Positions 1-12,310 are shown, numbered from the stretch's first letter. The stretch is 64,000 nucleotides of DNA from Glandiceps talaboti (GCF_964340395.1 NC_135554.1:22020592-22084591), one strand, 5' to 3'. Notes: a model not told the origin generated them from the sequence alone. Made by a program: numbers and translations.

Positions 1-255
1 TCATGCCAACACACAACAATGCCTTATATACCTCATGCATATCATGATTTTTCAACAGCAACAAATTTCTGCCAAGATATCCAAGAACAGAAAGTGTTAA
101 ATGGAAAATGTAAGTTCAAAGGTCACCGCACACGCACAGTCTGGACAAACCCATATTTGCTATAGGTCTGGGAAACAAATACATACAAGATGCCTGTAGA
201 GAATCGAACACACTCAAAAACAGTTTTAAATAATTCAAAAATTGAATCAACTTAC

Positions 256-356
256 TTTACATCTGATTTCTTTTTTGACTAAAAGGTTATCTTTCTTTGG
301 GGGATAATTAAAGATGACATGAACTTTCTTGGTACCTGGTCCACAAATGTCAGGAC
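256..356 (-). CDS. CALR: calreticulin exon 4
   Basis: Reads PDICGPGTKKVHVIFNY, then a lysine-rich segment ending KKEIRCK, with the second disulfide cysteine. It ends in phase 0 at donor GTAAGT (255). The next exon lies left of the window. Confidence 0.95.
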
Positions 357-3300
357 CTGTGAAAAGATAAAAATAACACATTATAAAGCATGGTTTACAG
401 GAGACATTATCGAGAATTTCTTTTCAAAAACTAAAAGTCTGTCGTAGTCAGATTAAATCTAACATCATGGACATCAGCCCCGAAAGATGGTTAATAATGA
501 AAGTTTTTCATCATTCAATTGACAGACCCTTATCATTTATAGTATCTATCAAACTTGGCAGACGCTGGTTTGATTCTCTGCAACCACGAAATGCAAATTT
601 CGTTTCCAGCTAGTTTTAGTGAATATTCACAACAGTGTCTGTTCACCTCTAGACAATCTTGATGACACAAAAAACTAAGCGTTGGTGATTTCTTTCTTCA
701 TATATAAATTGCACATATTTGTTATTTTAGACTGTATGTCAGTGGTACACAGATGTTTCAGAGTAAAGCCAGTGCCTCTAAACCAAGAATGAACAGGAAA
801 TGCGTGTAATGCATCTTTCATCTGCACTTGACTTATTCAAGTACATCGTCTTACCTAGAGATAAGAAAGACAAAATGACTGCCAAACATTTGGACAAAAC
901 CACACATCGCAATCAATCTACAAATGTATTTTCTATTCGTGGTTTTTTGTGTGAACTGAGTAGCTACGCCTTATTTTCATTGGTGAATGAATCAAACAGT
1001 ACAGTTGCAGTACTTATTTAAGTAGGATCATCCAGAAGATGAATTCTAACATCTTAAGCATGAAATCAGAAGATCCCTGAAATCTCACTTACCAAACATA
1101 ATATGGTAAGGGCTATCACCATGGAGATCTACTTGTTCGACCTCGCTGCCGAATACTTTTACGTAACCACCACCACAGTCGATTTTCTGTTCGTGTTTCA
1201 CTGTGAACTGTATAACTAAATCTTTGCCTTCATTGCTGAATGGTTCAAATTTAGTAGAAATTCCGTAAAATCTGGCATCTTGAGATGTTTGAAGACCTAG
1301 AAATCAAAAAACATTTACATGATGTTGAAAACAAATTTGTGAAAATCATCCCTTCTTATGGCCAATTAATGCCATTGTAGCTAAATAGCCCATTTGGTTT
1401 TAATGGCAACATTATATAGTATCTTTACTGTAGTACAGATTTTGGGTAGCAGAACTTCTAAAAAGCGACATCTTGGATTTCACAAATATGTCCTTGAGGA
1501 AGAATGTTGCTATGGCAACAAGCAAGAGTATCGACATTGTGAATAAAAGAATGTATGAAAATTTCTATGAAATACAGATAATTGGTAGCCGAAGGCCTTG
1601 GCTTATTCACTGCCACAGGCTGCCATCTTAATAGTCAAACCTGATAGCCAAGTCTCTGCACTAAATAATTGGGTGATCAGTTTTTCACTTATCTTAAAAA
1701 AAACATCATTTATATCAGTGATCTATTATCCTCATCTCACCCAATATTACTTGTAATGTAATAACTAAACAACAGAGTAGAAGCAGTTCTAGTAACAACT
1801 ACAGTATCAACATAAACGCGTGATATAGGATGCTGCACTTCCATAAGACTACAGTGGCTAAATGGCTAAAAGGACATAATTCCTTGATATAAAAAATGTT
1901 CGTGTTTTTGCAGTCTTCTCAAAGTCTAATTTTTTACTAATTAATTTACCAGTCTGGTAAGTATGTGTTCATGTCTAAGAAGGCATTTTAGTCACTACTT
2001 ATTTTTGCATGTTGGTTTTCAAGCAAAGCAATTGAAAATAAGTCTTTTAGTGAAAATTTCGCGGTTCACAGTATGCACGTTCTAGCACAGCAATTTATAA
2101 TAACCAGACAAGTGTTGGAGTATATAAAACATGTATCTCGCAATTCAGTGTAGACAGGAAAGCAGCTCCACATATCAAATTCTGAAAGTTCGTAGTATTC
2201 AGTTTGCATACATGTAGTTGTTAACCAAGGTAAGCAATGCTAACTAGCATAGCTATCTATTAAACTTGTGTCCTTTTGTTGTGTCGGCTGAAAAATATGC
2301 ACTGGTCTGTGAGAATGTTCATTTTTTGTAGATTGTTTCTCTTTACCTTTATCCAATTCTTCATCATTGTAGAAGTTCCCAGCAGTCCATTTAAATTTAC
2401 CCGCTTCTGCTCCTTTGTGTGTTGACTCCACCCATCTATCTTCCCAGCCAGCTGAAACACAAACAACATTCAAACATGATTACTTCACTGTTGAAGTAGG
2501 GACCTGGCTATACCACACAAAACAGTAGATGTAAAAAAAAAAGAGTGCTGCATGGTGATAAGTGGACATAAACTACTTCTGTGTTAACGTACTATGGAAC
2601 CGAAAGCAGAGACTACTGACACGACGGTCACACTGAAAACTTCCATGAAGTAAAATGTACAGATATTTATAGAAGACACTGGTCAGGCAGACTGCATGCA
2701 TGCAATCATCTATAGTGCTGCAAAAACTGTCAATCACTGACTTAGCAACCCCTGTGATGGATTTCGTAAACCCTTGGTTTGAAAAATATGTTAAAAGGAA
2801 GACTGAAATTCAGGGAGTAAAACGGCATAGTCACACTTCTAAGTTTCACTCACTCTATTAGAAAAAGTATGTTGGCTCTTGTAAAGCATACAGCCTCTTT
2901 TCCTAAGACGCTCTAGGCAAGATGGCTAGTAAGGGTCAAGTACAGGTATGTAAATGACCTGCAGTCCTCATTCACCGTAAATGGCTAGTTAGGGTCAGAG
3001 CAGTTATGCAGAGTGTCCATAATCCTAAGTCTTCTGTGACATTTTACAACTCAGTGAATTATGTTTAATAAAATACATTATACAGTATATAATACATGCA
3101 TGGCTTCCTGAAAAAGTGATAGTGCTGGGTATAGATAGAAAAAGCTACCAGCATATGTAAAATTGACGAGAGTTCCACTGATCTCTTCCGGTGAGGGATG
3201 TACCAGTACAGTTACCTTTACCATAAGGTGAACTGTTATGATCATGTGATTAAACTAGCAGCCAATCAGGGCTTGCCATTTGGGTGATGGAGGTCCCACA

Positions 3301-4486
3301 GTGTAATTGCTACATGCTTGAGAATTTTGGGGGGATCTGAATAATAATCTGCACAAAATACTCTGGTTGGTGAATTAGGAAATTAAAGTATATTACTCTA
3401 AAAACTAGTCCAATCTACTGTAACTTGTTTCAGCTTGACTTGGGGAAAGAGCTATTGTGGACTTTGTCTACAAAATTAATATTCATAGATTTAAAGTCAA
3501 TTTATGGTTACTCTCATTGTTCTTCTATACAGAACAGCTGTAACACAAATCTCTGCAAAAAGGGGCATAATTAACATTATTGGAATGTGATTGTTTGAAC
3601 TCAAGTATCTGATGATTGAGTTTGAAATTTATTTTTAATGAATGTTTGAACGTATTCAGGAAAGCAAAATTGAAAATTAACATAACATTACACTCCACTC
3701 CACCCTAGTTTTGTTTTCATGTTTAGTTCTCTCTTACCAAACTTAAAAACAGAATGATCCACATTGTATACTATCAACTATTTTACTATTTCTTCGATAT
3801 TTCAGCAAGGGTTTGTATAACATTGTAACTTCCGGGTGAAAACCTCTCAATTCAAATGACTGCCACGGCATGGTGTGGCTTGGCTAACCTATGCAGTGGA
3901 ATTTGACTTCAAGGCTGTACGTTGAGGATGAGATTTCACGCGGTCTTCCAACTGTAAGCTCCAACAGACCGGCTGTGGCGTACAAATTCGAATACTATCA
4001 GTATTTAGCATGTTTTCACTTATTCTATACGCTTCGATACAGAGTTAAATGTTCCTACAAAGTGAAAATGTTATTGTAGTGTACATTTATTTTGGGAGAG
4101 GTCGTCCACGTCTTTAAAATCAATTTCTACATTCGTGCTTCACACCCGGGGCTTCATATCTTTGCCACCCCGAGCGTTTGGTTCGCTATAAAAATGTGTG
4201 ATTTGAATTTTACAGAATACAACTGACGAACAGAGTGTACATAAATAAATACACGTTTTTGATCGTAGGTTGCATGTATTTTAAAGGGCTCCTCGATAGT
4301 AATATAGTACATCCAGTCCTGAACTGAACAAATATAAATCTAGTAATAATCTGTGTGGTGGGCAGATTGTGTGTGAGGTGAAAATAGAAAGAGGTTGCAC
4401 TTACCGTCGAAGGGTTCTCGCAGATGTACAGTTGCTTCTATAACTGAGCACCCAAGCAGGGCGACAAACACCGCTAAGAGTCTCAT
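256..4486 (-). CDS. CALR: calreticulin, 5' part (exons 1-4; gene continues left of the window)
   Basis: Calreticulin is a Ca2+-binding lectin chaperone of the ER lumen that binds monoglucosylated glycoproteins. Four coding exons join in phase: 4486-4405, 2451-2347, 1296-1093 and 356-256 (82+105+204+101 nt = 164 codons). The protein begins with a signal peptide (MRLLAVFVALLGCSVIEA), followed by the calreticulin start VHLREPFD and AGWEDRWVESTHK. The family core follows: FEPFSNEGKDLVIQFTVKHE, IDCGGGYVK, YHIMFGPDICGPGTKKVHVI and KKEIRCK. The two cysteines of the N-domain disulfide (IDCGGG and EIRCK) and the lectin-site region (GGGYVK, YHIMFGPD) are present. The P-domain, acidic C-domain and KDEL-type end lie outside the window. 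The start at 4486 is chosen because the signal peptide begins there; an in-frame ATG about 17 codons upstream would put a charged stretch in front of it. An ERSE and a TATA-like box lie upstream. Confidence 0.97.
1093..1296 (-). CDS. CALR: calreticulin exon 3 (N-domain core)
   Basis: Sixty-eight codons' worth of sequence reading LQTSQDARFYGISTKFEPFS, then the CGGGYVK motif and ending HGDSPYHIMFG. It holds the first disulfide cysteine. Acceptor CTAG, donor GTAAGT. Confidence 0.96.
2347..2451 (-). CDS. CALR: calreticulin exon 2
   Basis: Encodes AGWEDRWVESTHKG and FKWTAGNFYNDEELDK, the conserved WxxRWxxSxHK and GxFYxDExxDKG region. Acceptor TTTCAG and donor GTAAAG. It joins exon 3 through a split glycine codon. 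Confidence 0.95.
4405..4486 (-). CDS. CALR: calreticulin exon 1 (coding part)
   Basis: Twenty-seven codons plus one base: signal peptide and the first mature residues (VHLREPFD). The donor GTAAGT follows directly at 4404. Confidence 0.95.
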
Positions 4487-4552
4487 TTTGTGGACGTTTT
4501 TGGCAAATCTTTCTAGTTTCTGGTGTAACCTATACAACCCTACACTGCTAAG

Positions 4553-4560
4553 CTATATAG
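4553..4560 (-). promoter_or_regulatory. TATA-like box of calreticulin
   Basis: The palindromic CTATATAG lies about 70 bp upstream of the calreticulin ATG on the minus strand. A start site 25-30 bp downstream (near 4525) would give a leader of about 40 nt. Position and sequence are seen; function is inferred. Confidence 0.55.
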
Positions 4561-4633
4561 TAGCATACACGTGAGGCCCCAGCCAAATGTCTACAGTTGA
4601 TTGGAGGAATCACCGGCAAGTATTAGTAATGGA

Positions 4634-4652
4634 CCAATCACAGCCGACCACG
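4634..4652 (+). promoter_or_regulatory. ER stress response element (ERSE), CCAAT-N9-CCACG
   Basis: CCAAT at 4634-4638, a nine-base spacer (cacagccga) and CCACG at 4648-4652 match the ERSE consensus exactly. ERSEs bind NF-Y at CCAAT plus ATF6/XBP1 at CCACG, work in either orientation, and are characteristic of ER chaperone promoters including vertebrate calreticulin. The site is about 110 bp upstream of the inferred start site. Further CCAAT boxes on the minus strand (ATTGG near 4600 and 4663) flank it. Confidence 0.75.
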
Positions 4653-5492
4653 CGTCAGGGTAATTGGTAGTGCGCCAACTTGTGACAACCAGTCAATTAT
4701 GTTTACCTATCGTTTGCGATCATTATCGTTGATCTCAAACGAGCTGGTACGTGTGCGCCACTCGGGACACCACGGTGACTCTGACACCGAAATCACACGT
4801 TTTATTCTAGAAGTTCCCAAATTGAGAGCATATACTAGTTTTTTAAATTTAAAATGGCGCAAATTGTCTCACGTCGCAGTAAAATAGGCCTATTAAAACT
4901 TGTAGTTGTGATCGAAATATCGAAATATTAATAAATAATTTCTTTAAAACATATCAACAAACGGATAATAATCAACAACTAAGCTTAGAGGAGAAACTCT
5001 GTAGAAAATATTAAACAATTATTTGGTAACATATACAACAGAAAGAGTAATTTGAAAAAAAAATGGGTAAGTTTATAGCCCACGTGCGTGGTTTCGTTTC
5101 TTCTTAGTTTAGCGAGAAAATTAGTAACGCTTCTGAAGCATATTAGTGCCGTGATAGCGTGTGGCCTATTTACAGCAAATGATAATTTACTATGGCCCTA
5201 AATTCAATGTAAATCAATTATACAAATGCTACTTACTACGTCGATATGAATAATTAGTTAACAGCACGTACACTTTGTCTTTCCTGTGAAGACCTATCGA
5301 GCTGGTGGTATATAATCTGAAATTTTGTATTATTTACTGTCATTTTTGTTGTTGAAAACTGGCGTTCTCGAGACTGGGTCCGCAAAATCATACCCACAAA
5401 TCGGTTGATGTTTGTCAATAGCCATATTCAGTTCCATCATATCCATAACGATATCCATATTTAAAACAAAAGTCATAAAATCTAAACCTTCA

Positions 5493-5524
5493 CATAATAT
5501 AATATAATATAATATAATATAATT
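5493..5524. repeat. (ATAAT)n microsatellite
   Basis: About six copies of the pentamer. Confidence 0.85.
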
Positions 5525-6274
5525 AATGTTTATGTGGCCGAATAGATTTAGGCCAAAAGAATCGGGTGTATCTTCGACTTCGCAATGTGTACGCGTATAT
5601 TGTTGTTAGAAGCGGAGCCCATATTACCACACAACCCAAACAACGAATTTCAAAGGCCGCATCCATCCATCCTCTCGCTATGCATAGACACATATTTTAT
5701 TTCAATAGTTTTTATCGTTTTATCATACAGTATTGTTTCAATCGTTATTTACTTTTACCATAAGGTTATATGATGGTATACTTTTTACAACGATTTATCC
5801 GGTATAGAACCATAAACGTTGGACACGTCACTCTGTGGTAGAACATTGACAAATTTAAATGTCTTTCAAAAAAGAAAAAAATATACAGAATCAATGACAA
5901 AAATAAAGTATGACAATTTCATAAATGATGATCAAGTTGTCACCAGTATTATATAGTTCGATTACTTTTTTTGACCAACATTTCTACACTAATTAATCGG
6001 TAATAATATGCACAAGTGAAACAATAATGGTGACGTCACGTCGCTAATGATTGTTATTATATTCAAATACATGCCTATCACCGTATCAATACTATACATA
6101 TCTGGGTGATTCGAGACCAGCATATGCAGCTGAGTGTCCGTCCTTCAGTGCATTCTATATGGTATGTAGATGTGTCCACGTGTCTCTCTATGACTGCACC
6201 TTCGTCATATACGTATACGACTTCCTATACGTGTATGTTTTCCCCCCAATAAAATTACATGTAGTGTTAAAAAT

Positions 6275-6288
6275 CCGCCGCCGCCGCC
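6275..6288. repeat. short (CCG)n run
   Basis: Four to five CCG triplets, unusual in this AT-rich intergenic region. Confidence 0.7.
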
Positions 6289-6696
6289 TCCATCATGCAT
6301 GCCATGGGAAAGGAACCAGTGTCCGTAAAGTGAAAGAGCACTTGGTACATATTAGGTGTCAAACGTTCAGTGATCACACATTCATTATTATAATAGTAGG
6401 GAGCCCGAGGTGGGAGCTTGTGATATCATATGATTTCACAGATTTAGGCCTACCTACATTGTCACATCCTGTCGTTCAGTAGCACAGCTGGTAGCGAATA
6501 AGCACAGGCAATATCCAGACAAAACTATATTCATCGGTATCCGTACGTGCTCCCAACAAATATGACGTAGATATCAACCAACCCATGGCCAACTACCCAG
6601 TATCCCTATACAATTTTCATCACAGTTTACATCATATATATGGAACGTCGTGACTGTCTTATGTGGTTGGTTTTTTTTCAATAAAGTTGTTTTCTT

Positions 6697-6891
6697 ATTA
6701 ATATACAATCTGATTAAAATCTGATGTTAGATAGGCTGGTTTTCCTGTATTTACCTTTATTCCATCGTTATTGCGTCTTTTACGTGAAAAAAAAACTCAC
6801 GTAAAAGACGCAATAACGATGGAATAAAGGTAAATACAGGAAAACCAGCCTATCTAACATCAGATTTTAATCAGATTGATTAATATACAAT
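6697..6891. repeat. perfect 82-bp inverted repeat with 13-bp flanking direct repeats
   Basis: Arms 6706-6787 and 6797-6878 are exact reverse complements around a 9-nt A-rich loop. The same 13 bases (attaatatacaat) occur at 6697-6709 and 6879-6891; the left copy overlaps the start of the arm by four bases. It could be a foldback insertion with a target duplication, a template-switch inverted duplication, or an assembly artefact. Confidence 0.9.
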
Positions 6892-7113
6892 GGTAAATTG
6901 TCTATATTGAAAAAAAAAACACTTAGGACCCGAATCATGGTGTCCCTGTTCGAAATGTTCCATGCAGTGTAAGCATTGATGGAAAATAGCATACCCCTGA
7001 CTGTCCAAATATTTCATTTTCATGGTTTATTGCATCTTGATGACAAAATAATTCCTTGATAATATTAAAGAGTTTCATGATAGACCCTACACGTGTAGTG
7101 GTCTATAGTTTCA

Positions 7114-7448
7114 AGTGGCCATATGGATGAGAATTCAGTATTTATTTTCGATAAAACAATTTTATCATGGCTTCCTACTTGAACATTCAATGTGAAACAA
7201 CATATGCCAAATCCTTGTTTGTAACCCAATAATGTACAAAAGCTTAACAAATGTGTAAAATCATTGTATTGTTAGTACAATAGCAAACTTTTTACACACA
7301 AGTTTGAGCTTTTTGCAATGTTTTGAGTTTCAAACACAGACTTTGTCAATGCTGATTCACATTGATTTTTCGAGTAGCAAGCCATGATAAAATTGTTTTA
7401 TAAATTAAACATCCAAATAAATACTAAATTCTCATCCATATGGGCACT
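7114..7448. mobile_element. foldback MITE-like element
   Basis: Termini AGTGGCCATATGGATGAG (left) and its near-exact complement ending GGGCACT (right). Almost the whole 335 bp folds back on itself: the segments around 7150-7170 and 7380-7400 (aaaacaattttatcatggct), and about 7240-7260 and 7290-7315, pair as well. No coding capacity and no clear target duplication. Confidence 0.7.
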
Positions 7449-7544
7449 GAGTTCATTCTAAATTTGTGTATGCTACCATCCTTGCTATCAAAACATATAC
7501 ATACATACCTACAACGTTAAACTCATGAGACTATGGACTGAGGG

Positions 7545-7745
7545 TTTCAGTTTGCAAAAAATAGCCATCTGAGACCAGTCTGAGTTTGTCTCAAATGGTG
7601 AAAAAAGTCGAGCTGAGACTAGTCTCAGTTCGTAAAAAATTGTGATCTGAGACCAGTCTCAGATGGCAAAAAATGTCAATCTGAGACCAGTCTCAGTTAA
7701 CGAAAAATCATGATCTGAGACGACTCCGTTATAGATGGCAAAAAA
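7545..7745. repeat. degenerate tandem repeat with palindromic core
   Basis: Four to five imperfect units carry the palindrome CTGAGACCAGTCTCAG or variants, separated by A-rich spacers ending in gcaaaaaat or gaaaaat. Confidence 0.75.
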
Positions 7746-8328
7746 TCTGGTCATTACAAAACTCAGGTACATTCCAGGTACAGGCCAGGCCAGGTATCAA
7801 CTGAATATTTTTTTGGATTCACATTCAGATCCAAAGATGTGAATCCATCATTATATTTGGTGTAAATTTTCGATTAGTTGTCAGGTTATTTTTTCTCAGC
7901 AATTCGCCATCAGTTATGTTTGTTTTCAAAATCGCCATGCAATTAGTGTCTTCTGTTCTAGGAATTACATTTTTCACATAGACTCATTCTTGTACGTACT
8001 GAGTGCATTCAAGAGTAAAAACGTTTTGTCAACTGCAGGCACTTCTATAAAATGTTGCACATGAAACACAAATTTAAAAAAGATGGCAGATATTCCTATG
8101 GGAAAGTAGTCACATTCCGTGCAGTTTCAGTATTTATTTGTAACACAGCACGATTTGCACACTCAACTAAAATAAAATACTATTGCAATATGTTTAGGAC
8201 AAGAATGTACGAATTTGGCTTGGCTAAATTTAACAATAGAGAAACATTGTGTGTAATAATAAGAATATTTCAAAGTTAGCCTTATATTAAATCTATTTTG
8301 TATGCATTTTGAAAATACCACGTGAAGT

Positions 8329-8340
8329 GGGGGGGGGGGG
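8329..8340. repeat. poly(G) tract, 12 bp
   Basis: One of several long G/C homopolymers in the window. Confidence 0.9.
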
Positions 8341-8480
8341 TCACAGGAAAATGACAAAATAAGTGTCATTTTGGTGCCATGAAATGGCTCCTGAACAACT
8401 GTAATGTGTCAAAATTTTCTATGGCAGGATTATTTTATTTATCCACATGCATGTACTGTGGAGGCATATGGGTGATACGT

Positions 8481-8698
8481 CCATACATACATACATACAT
8501 AATTATATATATACATATAGGCATACATACATACATACATACATACATACATACATGCATAAATACATACATACATACATACATACATACATACATACAT
8601 ACATACATACATACTGTGCACGCATACCTGTACATGCATGTGTACAAACACACACACACACATATACATACATACATGTGTGTACATACATACATACA

Positions 8699-8729
<31 letters not shown>
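8481..8729. repeat. (CATA)n microsatellite
   Basis: Long interrupted CATA/CACA array. It produces spurious frames of MYVC and YIHT repeats on both strands. Confidence 0.95.
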
Positions 8730-8730
<1 letters not shown>

Positions 8731-8934
8731 AAGAATCTACAACAAAGCATATCAAACATGAATACAATAAATTTCATTTATTTATTCATTCAAACCCAAT
8801 CACTATGGTACCTACATTCTAAATTGTCGTCGTAACTGACATGGCACATTGGAAGCACAAGTTACAGGTCAAGACTTGAAGAGTGAAAGTATTGGTACTA
8901 GTTTAATAGTAATCTGTCACCTAACTATTGAACC

Positions 8935-8954
8935 CCCACCCCCACCCCCACCCC
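8935..8954. repeat. (CCCCCA)n run
   Basis: Three to four copies of a C-rich hexamer. Confidence 0.8.
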
Positions 8955-9266
8955 ATACAATAGGAGGTACTGTAGCCTGGTCAAATTAATATCTCTTCAA
9001 TTCTTACTGTTTGAAGGCATTTCAAAAATAGTCTTTATATGAAGTTATGCAGTTTCACGCCAAGGCATATTTTAAAATATTTGATTTTAGAAAATTTGAT
9101 GATGACAGTGGATCACTTAATGTACAATTTGTAGATACTGCATAGACACAGCACGAGTTCAATTTCCAATGTATGAATGTACAATATGTTGAAATTCTCC
9201 TGTTCATAGAGTATTATGACTGTTATTTGAATGGGATCTCTGTTTAGCAGCATGTCTTTCATCACT

Positions 9267-9672
9267 GTAATAAGGGACGATTGCACAATTTCAAACAAGC
9301 TCAATGATATGCAAACTTCATTTATTTAGGGGGTCTGGCATTAATGCGATTGCTGAACTTCATTTTCACACTTCTAACCAAATTTTGATGGAAAACTTTC
9401 ACTCCTTCAATGCTAACAGCTTTTGTATTTATACTACTGAGATATTGATAAAAAATTTACTTCTAATATGAGATATGGTGCTGGGTTTCCGGTAGTATAT
9501 TAATGTGTTTACAATCATGTTTTTACACTATATCAATCATGTGACCACTACAATTTTCATCATAGTTTACATCATATATAAACATTTACTGCCACACTTG
9601 TGAACGGAGGGGGTTTTGACCTAAACGAACGTTGTTTGTTGTTGAGCTTGTACGACATTGTGCAATAGTCCT
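9267..9672. mobile_element. TIR element copy 1 (about 0.4 kb)
   Basis: Left end gattgcacaatttcaaacaa and right end ttgagcttgtacgacattgt, followed by gcaatagtcc, form inverted termini of about 30 bp. The interior (gaacttcattttcacacttc; ctacaattttcatcatagtt) recurs inverted in the copy at 37301-37810. No transposase is visible, so it is a non-autonomous DNA transposon or MITE. Confidence 0.75.
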
Positions 9673-9747
9673 CAAGTAAAATACTTGTTTCTATTCACAA
9701 ATGGATATTTCCACTGTATACATTTTAAGTTCACACAATAGTTCCTG

Positions 9748-9783
9748 CCCCCCCCCCCCCCCCAAAAAAAAAAAAAAAAAAAA
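9748..9783. repeat. C16-A20 homopolymer junction
   Basis: A poly(C) tract passes directly into poly(A). The same arrangement recurs at 10366-10389 and, on the opposite strand, at 32600-32647. Confidence 0.9.
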
Positions 9784-10365
9784 TTTAAATCAATACATTA
9801 TCATAAAAGTCACTTGTCAGCCATTCCTCTATCAATCACATTACGACATTATTGTTTTCTGTTCATCACAGCTGATTCATAACCTTTTCAGGTCTTCTGC
9901 TCAAAGTATATCTACACCCAAACTACCTGATATAGCATGTATACTAAAGGAAAACATACAACCATTTTGCTCAAATATTTAGATCTTTCCATCGATGATT
10001 TTAGAGTCAAAGGCAAAAATAAAATGTCCAAATATTAGCAGTTACAAAATCAAAGAAAGCAGGCATTTTAGTACTGTCAGAAAATTTGTCATATTTTGAC
10101 CCCTGCATGAAAGAAACTAAATTTTTGGAGAACGGAAATACATCTGCTGAGCAAAGAAATTTACAAATAAAACCAAGCTGTTTTTTTATCTAAAAACATA
10201 TCAATAATAAAAATTGGCTAAGCAAAATCGCTGTCACTGTGGTGAACAGTAAATTAAAAAATTTGTCAATATTTGGGAGGATAATCAAGTATAGAGACCT
10301 GAAGATTAAGATATAAAAGTTGTTTATTGTTTTAAGTTGAGGGTTTATTGACCCCCTCCTTTGCT

Positions 10366-10389
10366 CCCCCCCCCCCCCCCCCAAAAAAA
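10366..10389. repeat. C17-A7 homopolymer junction
   Basis: Second poly(C)/poly(A) junction, about 600 bp from the first. Confidence 0.9.
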
Positions 10390-11232
10390 GGAAAGAACCC
10401 ACAAATGATATGTAAAAGCTTGCTGGGTTAAAAGATGTGAAAGTCAAATTTGAAGCTGTTATAGTGATTCATTATAGATGACAGCCTAAATTCTTAAAAT
10501 CTGCAGTAGAATCCATTTATACTGCATCACTAAATTTACAAACAGAAAGAAAAAGTCTGAATAAATGTTACATTAACTCCCTCCCAATGCCCTACCAGAG
10601 TACACTACCATCCTAGAGGGAAAGTATAGTTTTTTTATCAACAGATAAATGAAGTAACTGACACATGAATTAGATTCTGAACTGGGAATGGGTGTAGTTT
10701 CCATCCTTTACACAGGCTCACTTTTCATCTTGACTGATTGAGATTGCATATCTCAACAAGTTGAAGGAAAAGTATTTATTTTGGGTCACCTCGTTATAAA
10801 TTTACAGCTAATTAACTGCATGTGATTAGTCTCATTTGGATATCCATAGGACAAAGTTCATCTTTAAAAAAAATTTCACTTTGGACTTCCTGTGGGTAAA
10901 TTATGTCTATTTCACTATTTCACTTGTCTATTTCACTATTTCATTTGAAACTGACAAGCTTTTCATTTGAAACTGAAAAACTTTCCCTGGTTTGTACAAC
11001 TGGATTTCATCTATTCCTCTTCAAAATGAAATCTACAAAGCATTCATACGATAACACTTTGATAAATTAATTGACATATTGATAGGGTTTTACTACATTC
11101 TGTCTATCCTTTATAAACCTAACTCTTTTTTAAAAATTACCTTAACCCTCTCCTCTCCCTAAATTATTGATTTACAGCATAATTAACTGTATATTACCAT
11201 GTTGGAAAAATTGTGATTTTAGCCACTTAGCT

Positions 11233-11405
11233 GTTTTCTGTATGGCAGAGCACTGAAATATACAATCTAGTTTTGTATGGCAGAGCGTGGAAATGTACAG
11301 TATAGTTTTGTATGGCAGAGAGTGAAAATGTGTGTACAATCTCATTTTGTATGGCGGAGTGTGGAAATGTACATTGAGTTTTGTATGGCAGAGTGTGGAA
11401 ATGTA
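11233..11405. repeat. tandem repeat, about 40-bp unit
   Basis: Five imperfect copies of a unit containing ttttgtatggcagag and gtggaaatgtaca. Confidence 0.85.
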
Positions 11406-11599
11406 TATTAGAAAGTGATGTTATGATAGTTAAACTAGTCCCAGGTATACGAAAATATCAAAGTGTAAATTCTCATCATTACAGAATATACATTTTACAT
11501 ACATATGCAAATATCGCCTCTATTTCTCACCAACAAAGGCAGGTTTTAAAATTACCAACATAATTTCTAAGCCTTGAAAGATTGAACTTGTAATATAGC

Positions 11600-12025
11600 C
11601 AAACATGACTCTACATCACCCTTCGATCATGACAGTACACAACCCTGCAGGACACTACATAGCCATGTATGACAGTACACAGCCCTGCACAACAGTACAT
11701 GGTCATACACTGTTATGCAGGGTGACATACTGCCATGCCTTGCCATGTACTTCCATACACTTCACTTTCATACACTTTCATACATTTCACCCAGGATGAC
11801 AATACATGGCCATGGCCATATACTGTCGTGCAGGGTGAAGTCATGCATGGTCATGCACTGCCACATACATCAGCATTTCGCTCTGCATGACACTACACCA
11901 CCATGCATGACTGTACGTCAGCTTGCATGGCAATACATGGCCATGCACAGCACAACACCGATATATAAGACAGTACATCATCCTGCAAGGCCATACACAA
12001 CAGTATTCCATCCTTCATGATCACA
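11600..12025. repeat. degenerate CATG-rich minisatellite
   Basis: Decayed tandem units built from pieces such as gacagtacac, ccctgca and ccatgca. Short frames through it reflect the repeat, not a gene. Confidence 0.65.
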
Positions 12026-12310
12026 CACACATTGGCTCTGATTACGTAAGCAATCAAATGCAATACTTGCTATAATACAGTAAAAATATTTTTCAAAAAG
12101 AGAGTCATTTCCTTTCATAGTAAAATACAAATTAGAATTCCAAGTATTCTTCAACTGTACACTGTAAACCTAGTTGGCTGCAAATGTAAAACGAGAAGAA
12201 ATGGAGAAATATACAAAGCCAGCATGCCAAAATATTATAGATTATTACTACAATGAGTGCATGTAAGTAGCCTGTCTCTTCTGATCTCCAATGGTCTTGT
12301 CTTCTCCAAT

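Larger units (their letters stand above)
4700..12300. other. intergenic region between the calreticulin promoter and the Dab 3' end
   Basis: No convincing exon on either strand. The longer open frames here (for example 6051-6482) have no recognisable domain and no family resemblance. The region holds the palindrome, MITE-like elements and repeats listed separately. The Dab 3' UTR probably occupies part of its right end, but no polyadenylation site could be fixed. Confidence 0.6.

Noticed and set aside
6051-6482. 143-codon plus-strand open frame
   Set aside because: Uneven composition, no domain, no supporting splice or start signals; long open frames of this size can arise by chance in 64 kb.
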